NCBI GenBank assembly: GCA_016946835.1
Contig: JACVTC010000134.1
Location: 53,501-117,500, forward strand
Direction of reading: 5' to 3'
Length of the DNA: 64,000 bases
Source of the DNA: Neocallimastix lanati (nom. inval.)
Lineage: Eukaryota > Neocallimastigomycota > Neocallimastigomycetes > Neocallimastigales > Neocallimastigaceae
This document shows, one piece after another, positions 1-12,630 of this stretch. How positions within the stretch are numbered: the first letter of the stretch is position 1; every line of letters begins with the position of its first letter. Both the position numbers and the translations under genes were made by a program. The notes beneath the pieces are model-generated. The model worked only from the letters and a program-made list of their open reading frames with translations, did no database searches and was not told the origin of the DNA.

Positions 1-864
1 ATTATAGTTTTTAACTATATAATATTTTATTAAAAATTAAAATCCATAAATCCACAGGAAAATTTTTTATAAATGTATTCATCCATTCCAGTAAAATAAA
101 AAGAAAGATAAATATTTATAAAAATTATTATTATATCATTATTATTTAACTTTTAATAATAGTGATGTCAATTCGTAATCCCTAAATACTTTTTATTATA
201 TATATAAATCTATAAAACTTTATTTAATAATAGATTTCTATTATTTATATTTCTATTATTTATATTTCTATTCTTTTTATTATTTTTTTTTTATTATTTT
301 TTTTATTCATTAGAATAACAGCAATAATTAAAGGAATATAAAAAATTATAATAAAATGAAATAATACATCTTTAATTAAAATTAAATCAATGTTAATTTA
401 AAATAGAAATTTACAAATGAAGAGTATTTTGATAAAAACTTTACTATTTTATATTTATTATTATTTAATATAATAAATTTTAAATAATTAATAAATAAAA
501 TAAATAAAACAAACAAAAAAAAAAAAAAAAGAATAAAAAAGTAAAATAATAATACTTATTATTATTATATATATATATAATTTTAAAACCATGTAATTGT
601 TTCAAAGTGAAAATGTATAATATAATATTAATAAATATATATATAATATTTAAGTTTAAAATATTCAAAGAAATGAATATAATCATATAAAGGTTATTAC
701 TATTATTTTTCTATTAAAACTAAAACTTATTTTAAATTTTATTTAAATACATAAAAATATATTAATTTTATTAAAAAGTAGTATGTATATGCATATGTAT
801 ATCAATATATATATCTATATCTATATAGATATATATACATATTTTTTTTCTTTTAAAAAAAGTC
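1..864. other. AT-rich intergenic DNA
   Basis: No coding region is seen. The stretch is A/T homopolymers and short TTTA/TAAT repeats, with a TATATCTA/TAGATATA palindromic patch at about 805-840, just past the 3' end of the zinc-finger gene. The open frame on the minus strand at 480-686 is low-complexity Ile/Asn/Phe and is not a gene. Confidence 0.6.
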
Positions 865-3707
865 TTAATTAGAATTTGGTAAATTTGATATAGATTTATC
901 AGAATTAATTATATTTGAAGAGTAATTTGATTGTGTTGAATTTTCTATTATTTGAGAAGGTATAAACGATGTAAAGTTATTGATATCATTTGATTTTGAT
1001 TGAGATGAGACATTAAAGGTTGCATTATAATGATTTCCATTATCATTAAAGCCTTTATTATAGGTAGGATAATTTTTAGGGTTAGGAGAAACAATGGTGG
1101 TTGTAGATGTCAAATAACTAATGTTATGATTTGAATTTCTATCTGATTGAATTAAATTATTTATGTTATTCATATTACTCTTATTGTTCATATTATTAAT
1201 ATTATTAATATTATTCATATTATTCATATTATTCATATTATTCATATTGTTTATATTATTCATATTATTTATATCATTCATATCATTCATATTATTCATA
1301 TTATTCATGTTATTCATATTATTCATATTATTCATATCATTCCTATTATTCATATCATTCCTATCATTCATATCATTCCTATTATTCATATCATTCCTGT
1401 TATTCATATCATTCCTATTATTCCTATTATTCCTATTATTTATATCATTTGTATCATTCATATCATTCATATTATTCATATTATTCATATTATTCATATC
1501 ATTCATATCATTCATATTATTCATATTATTCACATTATTCACATTATTTATATTATTCATATTATTCATGTTGTTCATATTTCTCATTTTATTAGCATTA
1601 TTTATATTATTTATATTATTAATGTTATTAACTGTATTGATACTATTAATATTATTAACGTTTTCAGTAGAATTTACATTACTTATACTATTTATATTGT
1701 TAAGAGAGCTAACATTAGAGTTACTGTTATTATTATTATTATTATTATTATTGTCATTAATAATATGTATTGGTGAAGAAGCCGATGATAACAATGGGTT
1801 TCCTATATTAATATTTTGCTTATCTTGTTCATTTAATTTATTCTTTAAATCACCATTTTCTTTCATCAATTCCTTAAACTTAAATTCCATTTGTTCTAGT
1901 CTTTCTTGTGCCTTTCTAAGATTATAAAATTCATTCTTTAATTCTTTAAATTCTTTTAATTGATTTTCAAGAAATTCATTTCTTTCCAATATAGCTTGCA
2001 TAGATTTTGTATTACTATTATTTGTTGTATTATTATTATTATTAGTATTACTATTACTTGCATTAATATTATTTTCAATATTATTTATTGTTGGATTATT
2101 ATTTCTATTAACAGTTTCTGATAATGCAGAATTGGCAAATGAAGAAAGATTATTATTTATATCAGTTGGTTGAGAATAATTTGTATTTTCATCAACAGTA
2201 TTAACTGGAACTGTAAATTGTGATGAATTTGTTAAAGTATCTTTTTTATATTTAATTATTAAAATAAACAATAATAGAATTTAAATTATAATTATTATAT
2301 AAATGCGTAAAATATATATATATATATAATAATAAAAAATAAATAAATAAATAAATAAAAAATAAAAAAAAAATAAAAAAAAATAAAAATATACATATTT
2401 TTTATTACCTGAAATTAAATCAATATCAGATTGATCTATATTACTTATTGATTTATCATTTGATATTTTTCTCTTTTTTGATTTAACTGATGAATTTCGT
2501 GGTATATTATTGGTTGAATTATTATCATTAACTGGATTGAAATGATTAGCAAAATTATTTTGATTTATATTTGTATTATTTGCTGTTACCACAATTGTAT
2601 TTATTATATCCGAACCTTCATTATTATTTACATTTAGTTTACTTCTTTTAGATTTTCTTCTTTGTGGTGGTCTTAATGATTTTGGAGGTAATAAAGTTTT
2701 TCTTGGTGCATGTTTTACTTTTGTTGCATCATTACCATTATTATTTTTATTATTAAGATTCATATTCATATTCATATTATTATTATTATTATGAACATTA
2801 CTATCGATATTTTCGGTAATAGAAGTATTCACCATTGAATTATTTTTAATATCTGAAGATTTATTTGAATTTATATCATTTATCGAAGAAAGAGGTTTAT
2901 TGGTAGGTAATTCATTTATTGGAGATGATGATTGATTTGATAATTCTTCATTAGATGAAATAGTATTATCTACTGCTAATGAATTTGAATTTTTATTGGT
3001 TTTATCATTATTACTAGAATTTGGGACATCATTAATTACTTCATCATTTGTATTGTTGGTCTCATTTTCCTTTTTATCTTTATTTTCATTTTTAGTTTTG
3101 GTTGCATTTCTTTTATGTTTTGTATAGCTTTTTCTTGGATTATTCATTCCTACACAGGGTGCATTACCGTTGACTCTTAAATGTCTGTTTAAAGCATCTA
3201 AACGTGCAAAAGCACGCTTACAATTTGGACACTGATATGGTTTTAAACCTGTATGAATTGAACGAATATGTCTTTTTAAATCATGATGTCTAGTAAATGC
3301 CTTTTAAATGTATAATTATTTTAATTAAATACATTAAATATAATAATTATAATAAAAACAATTTTTATTTTTTATTTAATTTTAATATACACTATATATC
3401 TAAATATTATAAAAAAGATAATTACTTGTTGACAAGTTTCACATTTAAAAGGTCTTTCTCCACTATTAAAAATAAAATGAAAATTATTAATTGAAAAATT
3501 GAAAAATTTATTTATTTATTTATTGGAAAAAAATATTCATGTATATCGAAAAAAATTTTATTTATAAAAAAATAAGAAAAAAAAAAAAAAAATATATTTT
3601 TATTACCTATGCACAAAATAATGACTTTTCAAATTATGCTGGCGAGAAAACGCTTGATTACAATGTTCACAAACGTAAGGTCTTTCAGGTGTTGCTCCTA
3701 CATTCAT
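865..3707 (-). CDS. C2H2 zinc-finger transcription factor, Asn/Met-repeat rich (4 exons)
   Basis: Exons read 3707-3607, 3462-3426, 3300-2409 and 2240-865; all introns are GT...AG, the frame stays open through every junction, and the product is 801 aa. An in-frame stop lies just upstream of the chosen ATG. Residues about 12-100 hold three fingers in tandem: YVCEHC..H-x3-H, FKCETC..H-x4-H (preceded by the linker SGERPF) and YQCPNC..H-x8-C. The C2HC last finger is a form often seen in fungal regulators. A basic stretch (RPPQRRKSKRSK) that could serve as a nuclear signal follows. The second half is a possible coiled coil (about ERNEFLENQLKEFKELKNE) and then a long Asn/Met/Asp repeat. It is probably a DNA-binding regulator. 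Its targets and orthologue are not recognised. Confidence 0.85.
1165..1600 (-). repeat. Coding minisatellite (NMNNMN/NDMNDR units)
   Basis: The plus strand shows tens of copies of the 9-base unit ATTATTCAT and its variants (ATCATTCAT, ATCATTCCT). On the coding strand this gives Asn-Met-Asn and Asn-Asp-Met/Arg triplets in the C-terminal half of the zinc-finger protein. Its length is likely to vary between strains. Confidence 0.9.
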
Positions 3708-5492
3708 TTTCACTTAATTTTAATATAAAATATACCTATATTTAAATATTATTAATTATTAATAATATTATATATATTTAAATAAAAAAATATTTTACGA
3801 TAAATTTATATTAAAATTATTATTTAATAATATTTATATTAAAACCATTATCTTTCCTATCAAAAACTCTTTTATTTTAATATATTAATTATTATTTTAT
3901 AAATTTTATAATTATTCTATTAAATTTTTTACATGTATTGTTTTATTTTTACTAATAAATTATGTAGAATAATACTAAAAGAAATTTGTAATTATTAAAT
4001 AATAGGAATAAATTAAGAAAATTACATAAATTCATAAAAACAAATATTTATATAAAAAACAAGTAATAATAATAATAATAATAACATACAAATTTATTTT
4101 TAAATTTTTTTTAAGAAATTCCATTGTATATATATCGTATTTTTATAAAAATACTATTTTAAATTTTATATCATACAGAATAATTGAAATTTGATTTAAA
4201 AATTTATAATCTTTTAATTTCAAAAATTGTATTTATTTTAAATAATAAGAATTTTATTTTTATATTATTGATAATGAAATATATATTTATATATATAAAT
4301 TAAAAAAAAAAAATTAATAAAATAAAAAATAAAATATACTGTTATAATTATTATTTTAATTATAATATTCTATATATTTTAAATTTTTAATAAAAAATTA
4401 AAAATTTTTAAATATAGAAGAAGAAAAAAAAAAAAAAAAAAAAAAAAAACGTTTTTTTTTTTTTATTGAACTTTTATAATATTTATTTATTTATTTATTT
4501 ATTTATTTATTTTTTTTGACAATTTAATAATTAAAAAAAATAATATTTACAATTATATATCAAATTATATTGCTAAATATATGATATTATATTTAGTAGT
4601 AATTAATTTTATATTTTATATTTATAATTTATTTTTATTTTATTTATTTACATTAAAGTGTGGCAGAGTGATGGCTTATATTACTTAAGAGAAATACGTG
4701 GCTTGTCTAATATATTAATATTAGATTTATTAGATTTTTAATAAATATTAGTATTATAGTAAATAAAATCAAATCCTAAATTAGCCATTAAAAAGGTTAA
4801 ATTAGGAATACAAATACATTAACAAAATAACAAAAAGTTTAATGTATTATATATTGCTAAGCTATATAATAATAAATAAATACATATATATATACGTTTG
4901 AATATATATTAAAAGGGTAACAAATTATATTTCAAGATTTTTATATTTTTTTTTTTTGTTTAAAATAAAAATGAACAAATAAAAATTAAATACATATATA
5001 GAAATATATTAAATTTTTTTATGAAGATTTGATTTTTGTAGTTTGAAGCCTATGGTGGTGGTGGATCCATATAAATTATAGATTAATGATATTTTAATAA
5101 TTGAAAACTTAATAATTAAAGAATAATAAATAAATACTTCAATATTTTAAATATTTCTTTTCTTCTATTATATAAATTTTAGTAAAAGTTAATATAAAAT
5201 GATCTTTAATTTCTTTTTAATATTTTGATTTTTTTTTTTTTATATTTTAAATTCTTACAAATAATTAGTTTTTAATAACTTAAAGCCACTTTTTAGTTTT
5301 ACATTTCATTTTTTTTTTTTTTTTTTTTAACAGTCACAATTATTGCTAAATTTATACTTTACATTTCATCATATCTTTTACATTTTATCATATTTTTGTT
5401 TGATTATAATCAAAGTCTCTTATTATTAAAACATATTTATTAAAAAAAATAATATATAATATAATATATATATTAAAAAATAAAATAAATAA

Positions 5493-5529
<37 letters not shown>

Positions 5530-6218
5530 AATATAATTACGTTTATCTTCTTAGATAATATATTTAATATAATTTTATTTTATATAAGTAAATAATAAGA
5601 GTTAGATTTATTTATATATTTATAAAAAAAAAAAATTAGTTATTTATTTTTTATAATTTTTTGTAAAAATATGTTATTAATATAGTTAAAAAAATAGATT
5701 ATATATTTAATGTATTAATAAATAATTAATGTATGAATAATGTAAATAATTTATGATCTTTATACAATTAAAAGGTCATAAATTATTTACATTATTTAAA
5801 AGTATGTCTGGATATGATTTTTTTTTTTTTTATTCATGATATCATTTAATAATTATATATTTGAATAATATTTAATATTAAAGATTTTGATTTTTTTTTA
5901 TTGTCAATATTTAAATTATTATTATTATTATTATTTTTTTTTTTCATTATAAATTATAAAAATAATATTATATTATTGCTTAGATTGTTATCTTTTTAAT
6001 TATTTTTATGATCATTATTTTTTTATTTATTTCTTTTTTCTTTTTTGATCAGTGGTTCTAATTATCTTATTGATTTGATAAATATGTATAAATAAAACAA
6101 TAATAATAATTATTGAAATTATTTTTAAGAACAAAGATATATTTTAATATTACAAAGTAATTAATTATTATTTAATAATTTTTTTCATAAATAATAATTT
6201 AATAATATAATTATTGTC

Positions 6219-6260
<42 letters not shown>

Positions 6261-6483
6261 ATTATGATGATTTAATTATATTGACATCTGTTTATTTAAA
6301 AAAATTTTTTAAATAACCATGTAGATATATAAACGAATAATTAATATATTGTAATTTTATAATTTTCATTTAATTTTAATAAAAACTTTAATAATTGTTT
6401 TATATCGATATAATTTCATTTATGCTTTCTTAAATATGTTAATATTGCTTATATATATTTATTTCTTATATATTATTGATGAA
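3708..6483. other. AT-rich intergenic region
   Basis: No gene is seen in this 2.8 kb. It holds an A-run abutting CG and a T-run near 4428-4465, another A-run near 5500-5527, a slightly GC-richer patch at 4655-4710 with a weak tRNA A-box-like string, a strong hairpin (entered separately) and an ATT microsatellite near 6218-6257. Confidence 0.6.
5736..5796. repeat. 26-bp inverted repeat (hairpin)
   Basis: Bases 5736-5761 pair with 5771-5796. The outer 21 bp are a perfect inverted repeat (arm ends AATTTATGA / TCATAAATT), and the stem continues inward with a single G:T pair to a loop of about 9 bases. No matching target duplication was seen beside it, so it may be a very short palindromic element or a chance AT palindrome under selection. 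Confidence 0.8.
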
Positions 6484-8209
6484 TTAAAAGTTATTAGAGG
6501 GATCGTTGTATCCAGTAATAAAACTAATTGGGAAAACACCAACTTCGTTAGTAATAATATTTTTGCCATAACTCCAACCATCATTATAAACTTCAATAAT
6601 TTCAATAGAATCACCAGAATTTATTCTTAATTCATCGTTCATATTTGGACTGAATGAAAATTGGGCTTTGTGAGTAGTACCAGGTTTAATTGGTATATTG
6701 TTTACTCTATTAATGATAACCTTATGTGAAATTTGTCCTACATTGGTAATTTCACCATTCATCATTGAAGGATTGTTATAATCTTCTAATGGTACTTCAG
6801 GTACATCACTAGTGACAGTTGGATGTCGTAGACTGGAATGATTACGAATTGGTTGAATAACTTCCTGTTGTGGTAATGGATAATCATTAATCATGATTCC
6901 ATTATTAATACTATTAGGTCTCATATCATCAACAAAACTATTTCGATAGTTTTGATAATTATCTTGTTGGTATTGATATTGGTTACTAATATCTATTCCA
7001 ACATTATCATATTGAGGTTGCTGTGATTGATAATATTGCAGATTTTCATTAATACCATAAATGGTTCTTGCAACTGGAATAGTTGCTTCATTTTGATTAT
7101 AATACATGCTCTCAACCATAGGATCTTCACTCATTTTACTTTGAGGATTAAGATGATCAGAAGAGTCTACATTTAATACTGGATTTGGATAGTCTTCACT
7201 CGATTTAGGACGCTTTGATAATTTTATTAAAATTAGAATGACAACACTCCAAACAATAATTACACCAACTATTATAATTTAAAATATATAATATTTTTTA
7301 TTTATATATATATATGTTTTAGAGATAAAAAAAAGAAATTATTAATTAATATTTTTTTTTATTGATATTTTAATTTTTTTATAATATTGAATAAGGATTT
7401 TAAAATTAATAAATTTTATAAAATAAATTATATTCATTTTTAAATTAACAAATTTAGAGAATTTAATTTTACTGTATAATTTTCAATAGTAAAGCTAAAA
7501 AGAATGATAAGAAAAAAAAAAAAAAAAAAAAAAACTTACCAATAATAAGTGCTGCTATACCTCTTGATAAACCGCCTTTATCATTTTTTTGATTTAAGGT
7601 ATTAGTGCTTGTTTTAATAGCATTAATTGCGTTACTAGTATTATTATTACTAGAACTAGTATTACTTGAATTAGAGCTATTATCAATACTATCTTTAATG
7701 TTATTATTATTGTTACTAGTTTTTGAATTATTATCATTACTAGAATTATTATTGTTATTGTTATTATAATTATTATTAGAATTAGAATTACTATGATTAG
7801 TTGATTCATGTGAACTTGTTCTATTTGGGGTATCATCAGTTTTAGTTTTAATATCTTCATTATTGGAATTATTTACACTAGTTTTCGTTTCTTGATCACT
7901 AGGAGGACTAATTGTTTTGTCTGGTTCTTGTTCAGGTAATGTCGTTGGAGTTGAAGTAGTTATTTCTTGCGATGGTGTTGTAATTATTGTTTCAGTAGGT
8001 TTGGTTGGTTCAGGAACAGTTTCATCTGGGGTTGATGGAGTAAGATTATTTGTAGGTGAATTTACCTCTTCTCCACTGTTTGATGTTACTGCTATAGTAT
8101 CATCTCTTTTTATTTTCCTATTAAATTTATATTCATAAATATCACTTGCTTTAACATTAAGTACTAATATTATTATAAAAAAATATATATATGCTTCAAG
8201 TATTTTCAT
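6484..8209 (-). CDS. Fus1-like single-pass membrane protein with cytoplasmic SH3 domain (2 exons)
   Basis: Exons 8209-7540 and 7268-6484 join across a GTAAGT...ATAG intron to give 484 aa. Residues 1-21 are a signal peptide (hydrophobic YIYFFIIILVLNV, then KAS). Residues about 22-213 are Thr/Ser/Pro/Asn-rich and mucin-like. The exon junction falls inside the single membrane segment (AALII...VGVIIVWSVVILILI), followed by a basic stop-transfer KLSKRPK. The cytoplasmic tail is Gln/Asn/Tyr-rich and ends with an SH3 domain at about 423-478, carrying AQFSF, DGWSYG and GVFPISFI landmarks. This order matches fungal Fus1 and related cell-surface or polarity scaffolds. Orthology to Fus1 is not proven, because SH3 tails on glycosylated stubs recur in fungi. 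Confidence 0.85.
7502..7534. repeat. A-run in intron beside the 5' splice site
   Basis: A long A tract (a T tract on the coding strand) begins a few bases after the GTAAGT donor of the SH3 gene. The same arrangement occurs in several other introns of this window. Confidence 0.7.
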
Positions 8210-8290
8210 ATCATTTATATATCTTTGAAAAAAAAACTTTTTTATTGAATTTTTTTCCTTTTCAATTTTAATTTTATTTTATTTTATTTT

Positions 8291-8322
<32 letters not shown>

Positions 8323-9156
8323 TTTTTATATATCCTTAAATTATTCTCTTTTTATATGATAAATACAAATATGTATAAATGATTATTTAATATTCCTCGT
8401 TGTTTTTTTTTTTTTAAAAAAAAAAAAAAAAGAAAAAAAGTATTAATATAAAAATTTTCTTGCTATTCTATAATTCTAAATTTAATAATTAACTTTTTTA
8501 GTATAAATATTGAATGGTATAATATACATGCTAAAAAATATATATATTTATTTAATAATTAATTATTATAATTATTATATCATAAATATTTAATAATATA
8601 TAATAATTGATTTTTGATTTTTTTTTTTTTTTTTTTTTTTTGATTTTTTTAATATTCTATTATTTAATAAAATAAATAAAATAATATAAAATAAAATTAT
8701 AAAATTTTTTTAATTAAAAAAAGATAGGATTAATTACTTTTTGATATAAATATATTAAAAGAATAATCTATTCATTTCTTTTATATAAAATTAATTTATA
8801 TACTTCATTATTACTCATAAAATTACTACACTATAATATAATATGTATTTTAAACTTTAAAAAAAAAAAAATTCAAAATATTATTAATACTATGTATCTA
8901 TCAATTATTAATTATTGATAATAGTATGTTGGTTTGATTTTTTAAAATAAATGTTAATTACACAATATAAAAATTTTTGATTAAAAGATATATTGGATAT
9001 TCAACATTAATAATATCTTTATAGATTAACAATAATTAATACTTGATTTAAATATTTTTCATTATTTAATATGATTTACATAATATCTTTGTGTATGCTA
9101 TTTTTATTATTAGTAAAGTAAAGAAAATTAAATATTACTTATACTTTAGAAATATT

Positions 9157-9194
<38 letters not shown>

Positions 9195-9824
9195 ATTAGT
9201 AATAATTATATATATTATATATTAAAATCAAATGGCTTAAAAGCTTTTTTTTCATTTTGACTAAAATAATTTTAAATAGTATTTCAATTTCAATATTATT
9301 TATATATAATTAATAAAAATTGTATATATATTTCATGTGTGTATAATTTATATAATTTTAATTACATAATGATATAAAAAATTAATTAAAAAATTTAAAT
9401 TCAGTTTTCTAATATTTCTTTATAATATATAATGACATTTAGAGATATAAAAAAGAAAAAAAAAAAACTTTAAATATTCTTAAAGATATATAAGCCTTTT
9501 TAATTTTTAAATATTTTTTTTATTTATATTTTAAATACTTTTTATAGGTTCAATAATATTTTATTTTTTTAAATATATATATAATGAAAATTTCAAAAAT
9601 ATTTCTTTTTTTAAATAAATACTTTATTTTTAAATAGTGTTTGATTTTTAAATAATATTTTTTTGTATATTTATTATAAAGCCTTTTTAATTTTTAAATG
9701 TTTTTTTTATATTTTTATTTTAAATATTTTTTATAGATTTCAAGAATATCTCATTTTATTTTAATATTAAAATATAAAGAAATTTTCAAAAATACTTTAA
9801 AAAAAATAAAAAAATATTCTTTGA
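8210..9824. other. AT-rich intergenic DNA with dispersed repeat
   Basis: No gene is seen. There is a long A-run at about 9162-9193. From about 9480 there are two head-to-tail copies of a dispersed AT-rich repeat recognisable by 'ATAAGCCTTTTTAATTTTTAA' followed by 'TTTTATAG(A)TTCAA', at about 9487-9600 and 9677-9800. The same repeat recurs at 13255-13400 and 13520-13990. Confidence 0.55.
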
Positions 9825-10199
9825 AAATAAATATGAAAAGAATAATAAAAATAGAAAATTCTTTAATTCTAATTTGATATTATGTATTATAAAAAGATTG
9901 CTTCTTAATTAATATAAGTATTATATATATATGTTTTTTTTACTTTCGGTGTTTACCCATTTTAGCCCTGGTCACAATACTTTCCTATGATTTAGTATGG
10001 ATATTATTATTTATAGAATATAAATAAATGGTTAACAAAGATTTATTTTAAAAAAATTAAAAATAAATATAAAAAGATAATAAAAAAATAGAAAAATCGT
10101 TAATTCTAAGTTGACATTATTTATTATAAAAGATTGTTTCTTAATTAATATAATAAAATTATTATTATTTATAGAATATATAATAAATGGTTAACAAAG
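9825..10199. repeat. Direct repeat, first copy interrupted by SINE-like fragment
   Basis: Unit 1 (9825-10040) and unit 2 (10061-10199) share AATAAATAT.AAAAG, TTAATTCTAA.TTGA, GATTG.TTCTTAATTAATATAA and, at the far end, TTTATAGAATATA and AATGGTTAACAAAG. Unit 1 carries about 85 extra bases (roughly 9915-10001), including TTTCGGTGTTTACCC and GGTCACAATACTTT, which also occur in the SINE-like island at 12631. Unit 2 is therefore the empty version of the same site. Confidence 0.7.
9941..10001. mobile_element. Fragment of SINE-like family A
   Basis: TTTCGGTGTTTACCC..TTTTAGCCC..TGGTCACAATACTTT matches the first ~75 bases of the island at 12631 with an internal deletion. It sits inside unit 1 of the 9825-10199 direct repeat. 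Confidence 0.55.
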
Positions 10200-10364
10200 T
10201 CTAAGTACAGATAAAATTACATGCTTGTATATTTAATTGTGGCTTGTTATAGATACATATTAATTTATATTTGATTTGTATTTAAAATATATTTAATGTA
10301 ATTTAATATTTTATTAATTAATCTTAAATTTTTTTTTATTTTATAAAAACTTTGAATATGTATC

Positions 10365-10425
10365 ATTTTGCTAATGTGCATTTCCTAATGTGGCTTAAAT
10401 TTTTTAATTAATTGCCACTTTATAT
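10365..10425. repeat. Possible MULE terminal-repeat relic left of M1
   Basis: AATGTGCATTTCCTAATGTGGCTTAAATTT resembles the outer end of copy M3, where GTGTGCATTTCG is followed later by TGGCTTAAA. It could be the left end of the M1 element, but no matching target duplication was found, so the boundary is uncertain. Confidence 0.3.
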
Positions 10426-10874
10426 AATTTTTTTAACCAATAAATAAATAAATAATTAAATAAATAATATAAATCATTTTTGAAATAAGTCAAAAATATT
10501 TTATTATAAAATATTTGTAAATAAATAAATAATAAATAATAAATAATAAATATTAAATATTAAATAATAAATAATAACAAATAATAAATATAAAAAATAA
10601 TAAATAATAACAAATAATAAATAAATAAATAAATATTTTATTATTCTAATTAAAAAAATTTAATAATTTACACTAATTTTTTATTCAAAATAAATATAAA
10701 TATTTCAAATATTAAGTAGTAAAAAAATATTTTCATATATTACTATGATATTAAAAAATTATTTATTATTTAATTATTTATTCTGAATTATAAATAATTT
10801 AATATAAAAAATAAATTACTAAATAACTAAATATATGATTATAATTTTATTTTATTTATTGTTAAAAATTTTTA

Positions 10875-12306
10875 TTGGAAATGGAGGAAAATATTAGAAT
10901 TGAAATAAGTGAAACAAATAGGGGAAAAAAGCAAATTATTATTAACGGAAAATATAAATTTAATTTTTCAAATGAAAAGAAAGATAATTCAAAGCTATAC
11001 AGATGCATTGAGTATAGAACTTCAAATAAATGTAAATCTTTTATTATTTTAAATGATAAGATGGAGATTTTAGAATATGAAAGTCAAATAATCATCTTGA
11101 AATAGAATACGAAGCATCTAAATCAATAGTAAAGCATAAAATCGAAGAAACAATAAGAAAAAGTCCTTTTTCTTTGGATATTAGACCAAAACGTATATTT
11201 AATGAAATTTCTCGGGACATGGGATTAATATGTCCTGAATTTAACTCCATTAGAACCCAAATAATAAGAAGTCAAAATAAGCAATTACCTCCTGACATAA
11301 CAAGTTTTAAAGAAATTCCGGAGGAATCAGAATATTATAAAACAGAAAATGGTGATAATTTTATGATATTCAAAAATCCTAATTTAATAATTTTTCAATC
11401 TCCATTCCAAGCAAAGTTATTCACACAATGTAATGAAGATATATTTTCAGATGGTACATTTTATATTGCCCCAAAATTTAGTTATCAAGTGTTCATTACT
11501 AGAACATATATTAAAAAAATAAATAGTTTTTACACTACTTCCATTTCAATATTAAAAGATAAAAAGCAATTCACTTACGAAACATTATTTAAAGAAATAA
11601 AAAAAATACAAGTAAATTTAGTAACAATATAATTATTTCTCCAATTAATTATCATTGTGACTTTAAAAAAAATTCATATCAAATGCAGCAAAAAAAATTT
11701 TTCCTCATATAAATATCAAATTTTGTGTTTGACACTTTAAAAGATCATTAGAAATTCAAAAAAACAGATTATGTTCTAATGAAATTGATAATAATAATAA
11801 TTTATATACTTATTATAGAGCTATTTCGAATTTTCCATTTATTAACCCTATTTATATACCACGCGTTTACTCAAAAATAAAAAATACATGCAAAAAAAAA
11901 TGAATATAATAATTTTTTAGAATTTTTATAATATTTTAATATCAACTATTTAAATAAATATTATGCAAATAACTAGTATTATTATAGCAATATAGAACAC
12001 ATTACAAATAATGCATCAGAATCTTTTAATAATTATTTAAATAGCCTTTTCCCAAAAAAAACCCTACTTTTTATAAATTAATTATATCATTAAAGAAAGA
12101 AAAAGCCTTGTCGTATAATGATTACGAAAGGAGAATTAGAGGTTTTTTTTTAAAAAAAATAAAAACCATTAATAGAACTGATGAAATCAAGGCAATAATT
12201 GAATGTTATAAAAATAAGGAAGAAAAATTAATTTGTATTGGATGATGATGATATAGTTGAATTATGGTACGATTGTTTAACGCATTTAAATAATATAAAA
12301 TACTAA
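10875..12306 (+). pseudogene. Decayed FLYWCH-MULE transposase, copy M1
   Basis: The ATG at 10875 or 10881 opens a FLYWCH-type zinc-finger region (KLYRCIEY..NKCKSF..). One frameshift near 11095 moves the frame to 11096-11632, which holds the first MULE catalytic block (SDGTFYIAPKFSYQVFI) and then runs out in an A-rich tract. Further pieces in shifting frames to about 12306 match the homologous copies: YHCDFKKNS (second Asp block), ITNNASESF (third acidic residue) and the C-terminal ALSYNDYERR. Multiple shifts and stops make it a clear relic of a Mutator-like DNA transposon. It is the most degraded of the three long copies (compare 53842-55263 and 58714-60150). Confidence 0.85.
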
Positions 12307-12424
12307 TTTTAAAAATTAGTATTTTTCTAACCTTTTTTAATCAAGATTATAATTTTAAAAGATATTATTTTTCAGTTTTTTTTATAAACTGAATTATAAT
12401 TAAAACTGTTCCATTTGATAAGTT

Positions 12425-12575
12425 ATTTTTTTATTAATATCAATATTATATTATATAGTTTTTTTATTATTAATATCAATATCAATATTATATAGTTTTT
12501 TATTATTAATATCAATATTAATATTATATAGTTTTTTATTATTAATATCAATATTAATATTATATAGTTTTTTTA
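12425..12575 (+). repeat. Tandem array 3' of MULE copy M1
   Basis: About four units of the type TTTTTTATTATTAATATCAATATTATATAG. The reverse complement of the array at 58281-58490 is closely similar and lies at the matching position 3' of copy M3, as does the unique stretch between gene end and array (TAAAACTG...ATTTGATA). The array therefore belongs to the element. Confidence 0.75.
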
Positions 12576-12630
12576 TTTTATTAAAATTTTAATAATAAAA
12601 TAAAAGTAAATCTTTTTTTTTTTTTTTTTT

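Noticed and set aside
1163-1927. 254-aa plus-strand open frame (Leu/Phe/Ile repeats)
   Set aside because: Antisense shadow of the Asn/Met repeat of the zinc-finger gene; composition is a mirror of the microsatellite.
4655-4720. tRNA-Leu-like 5' half (TGGCAGAGTG, CTTAAGA)
   Set aside because: Anticodon stem does not pair and there is no T arm or acceptor match.
12298-12330. Perfect short palindrome (AAAATACTAATTTT) as a bacterial-type terminator
   Set aside because: The host is eukaryotic; it is more likely part of the MULE 3' flank.
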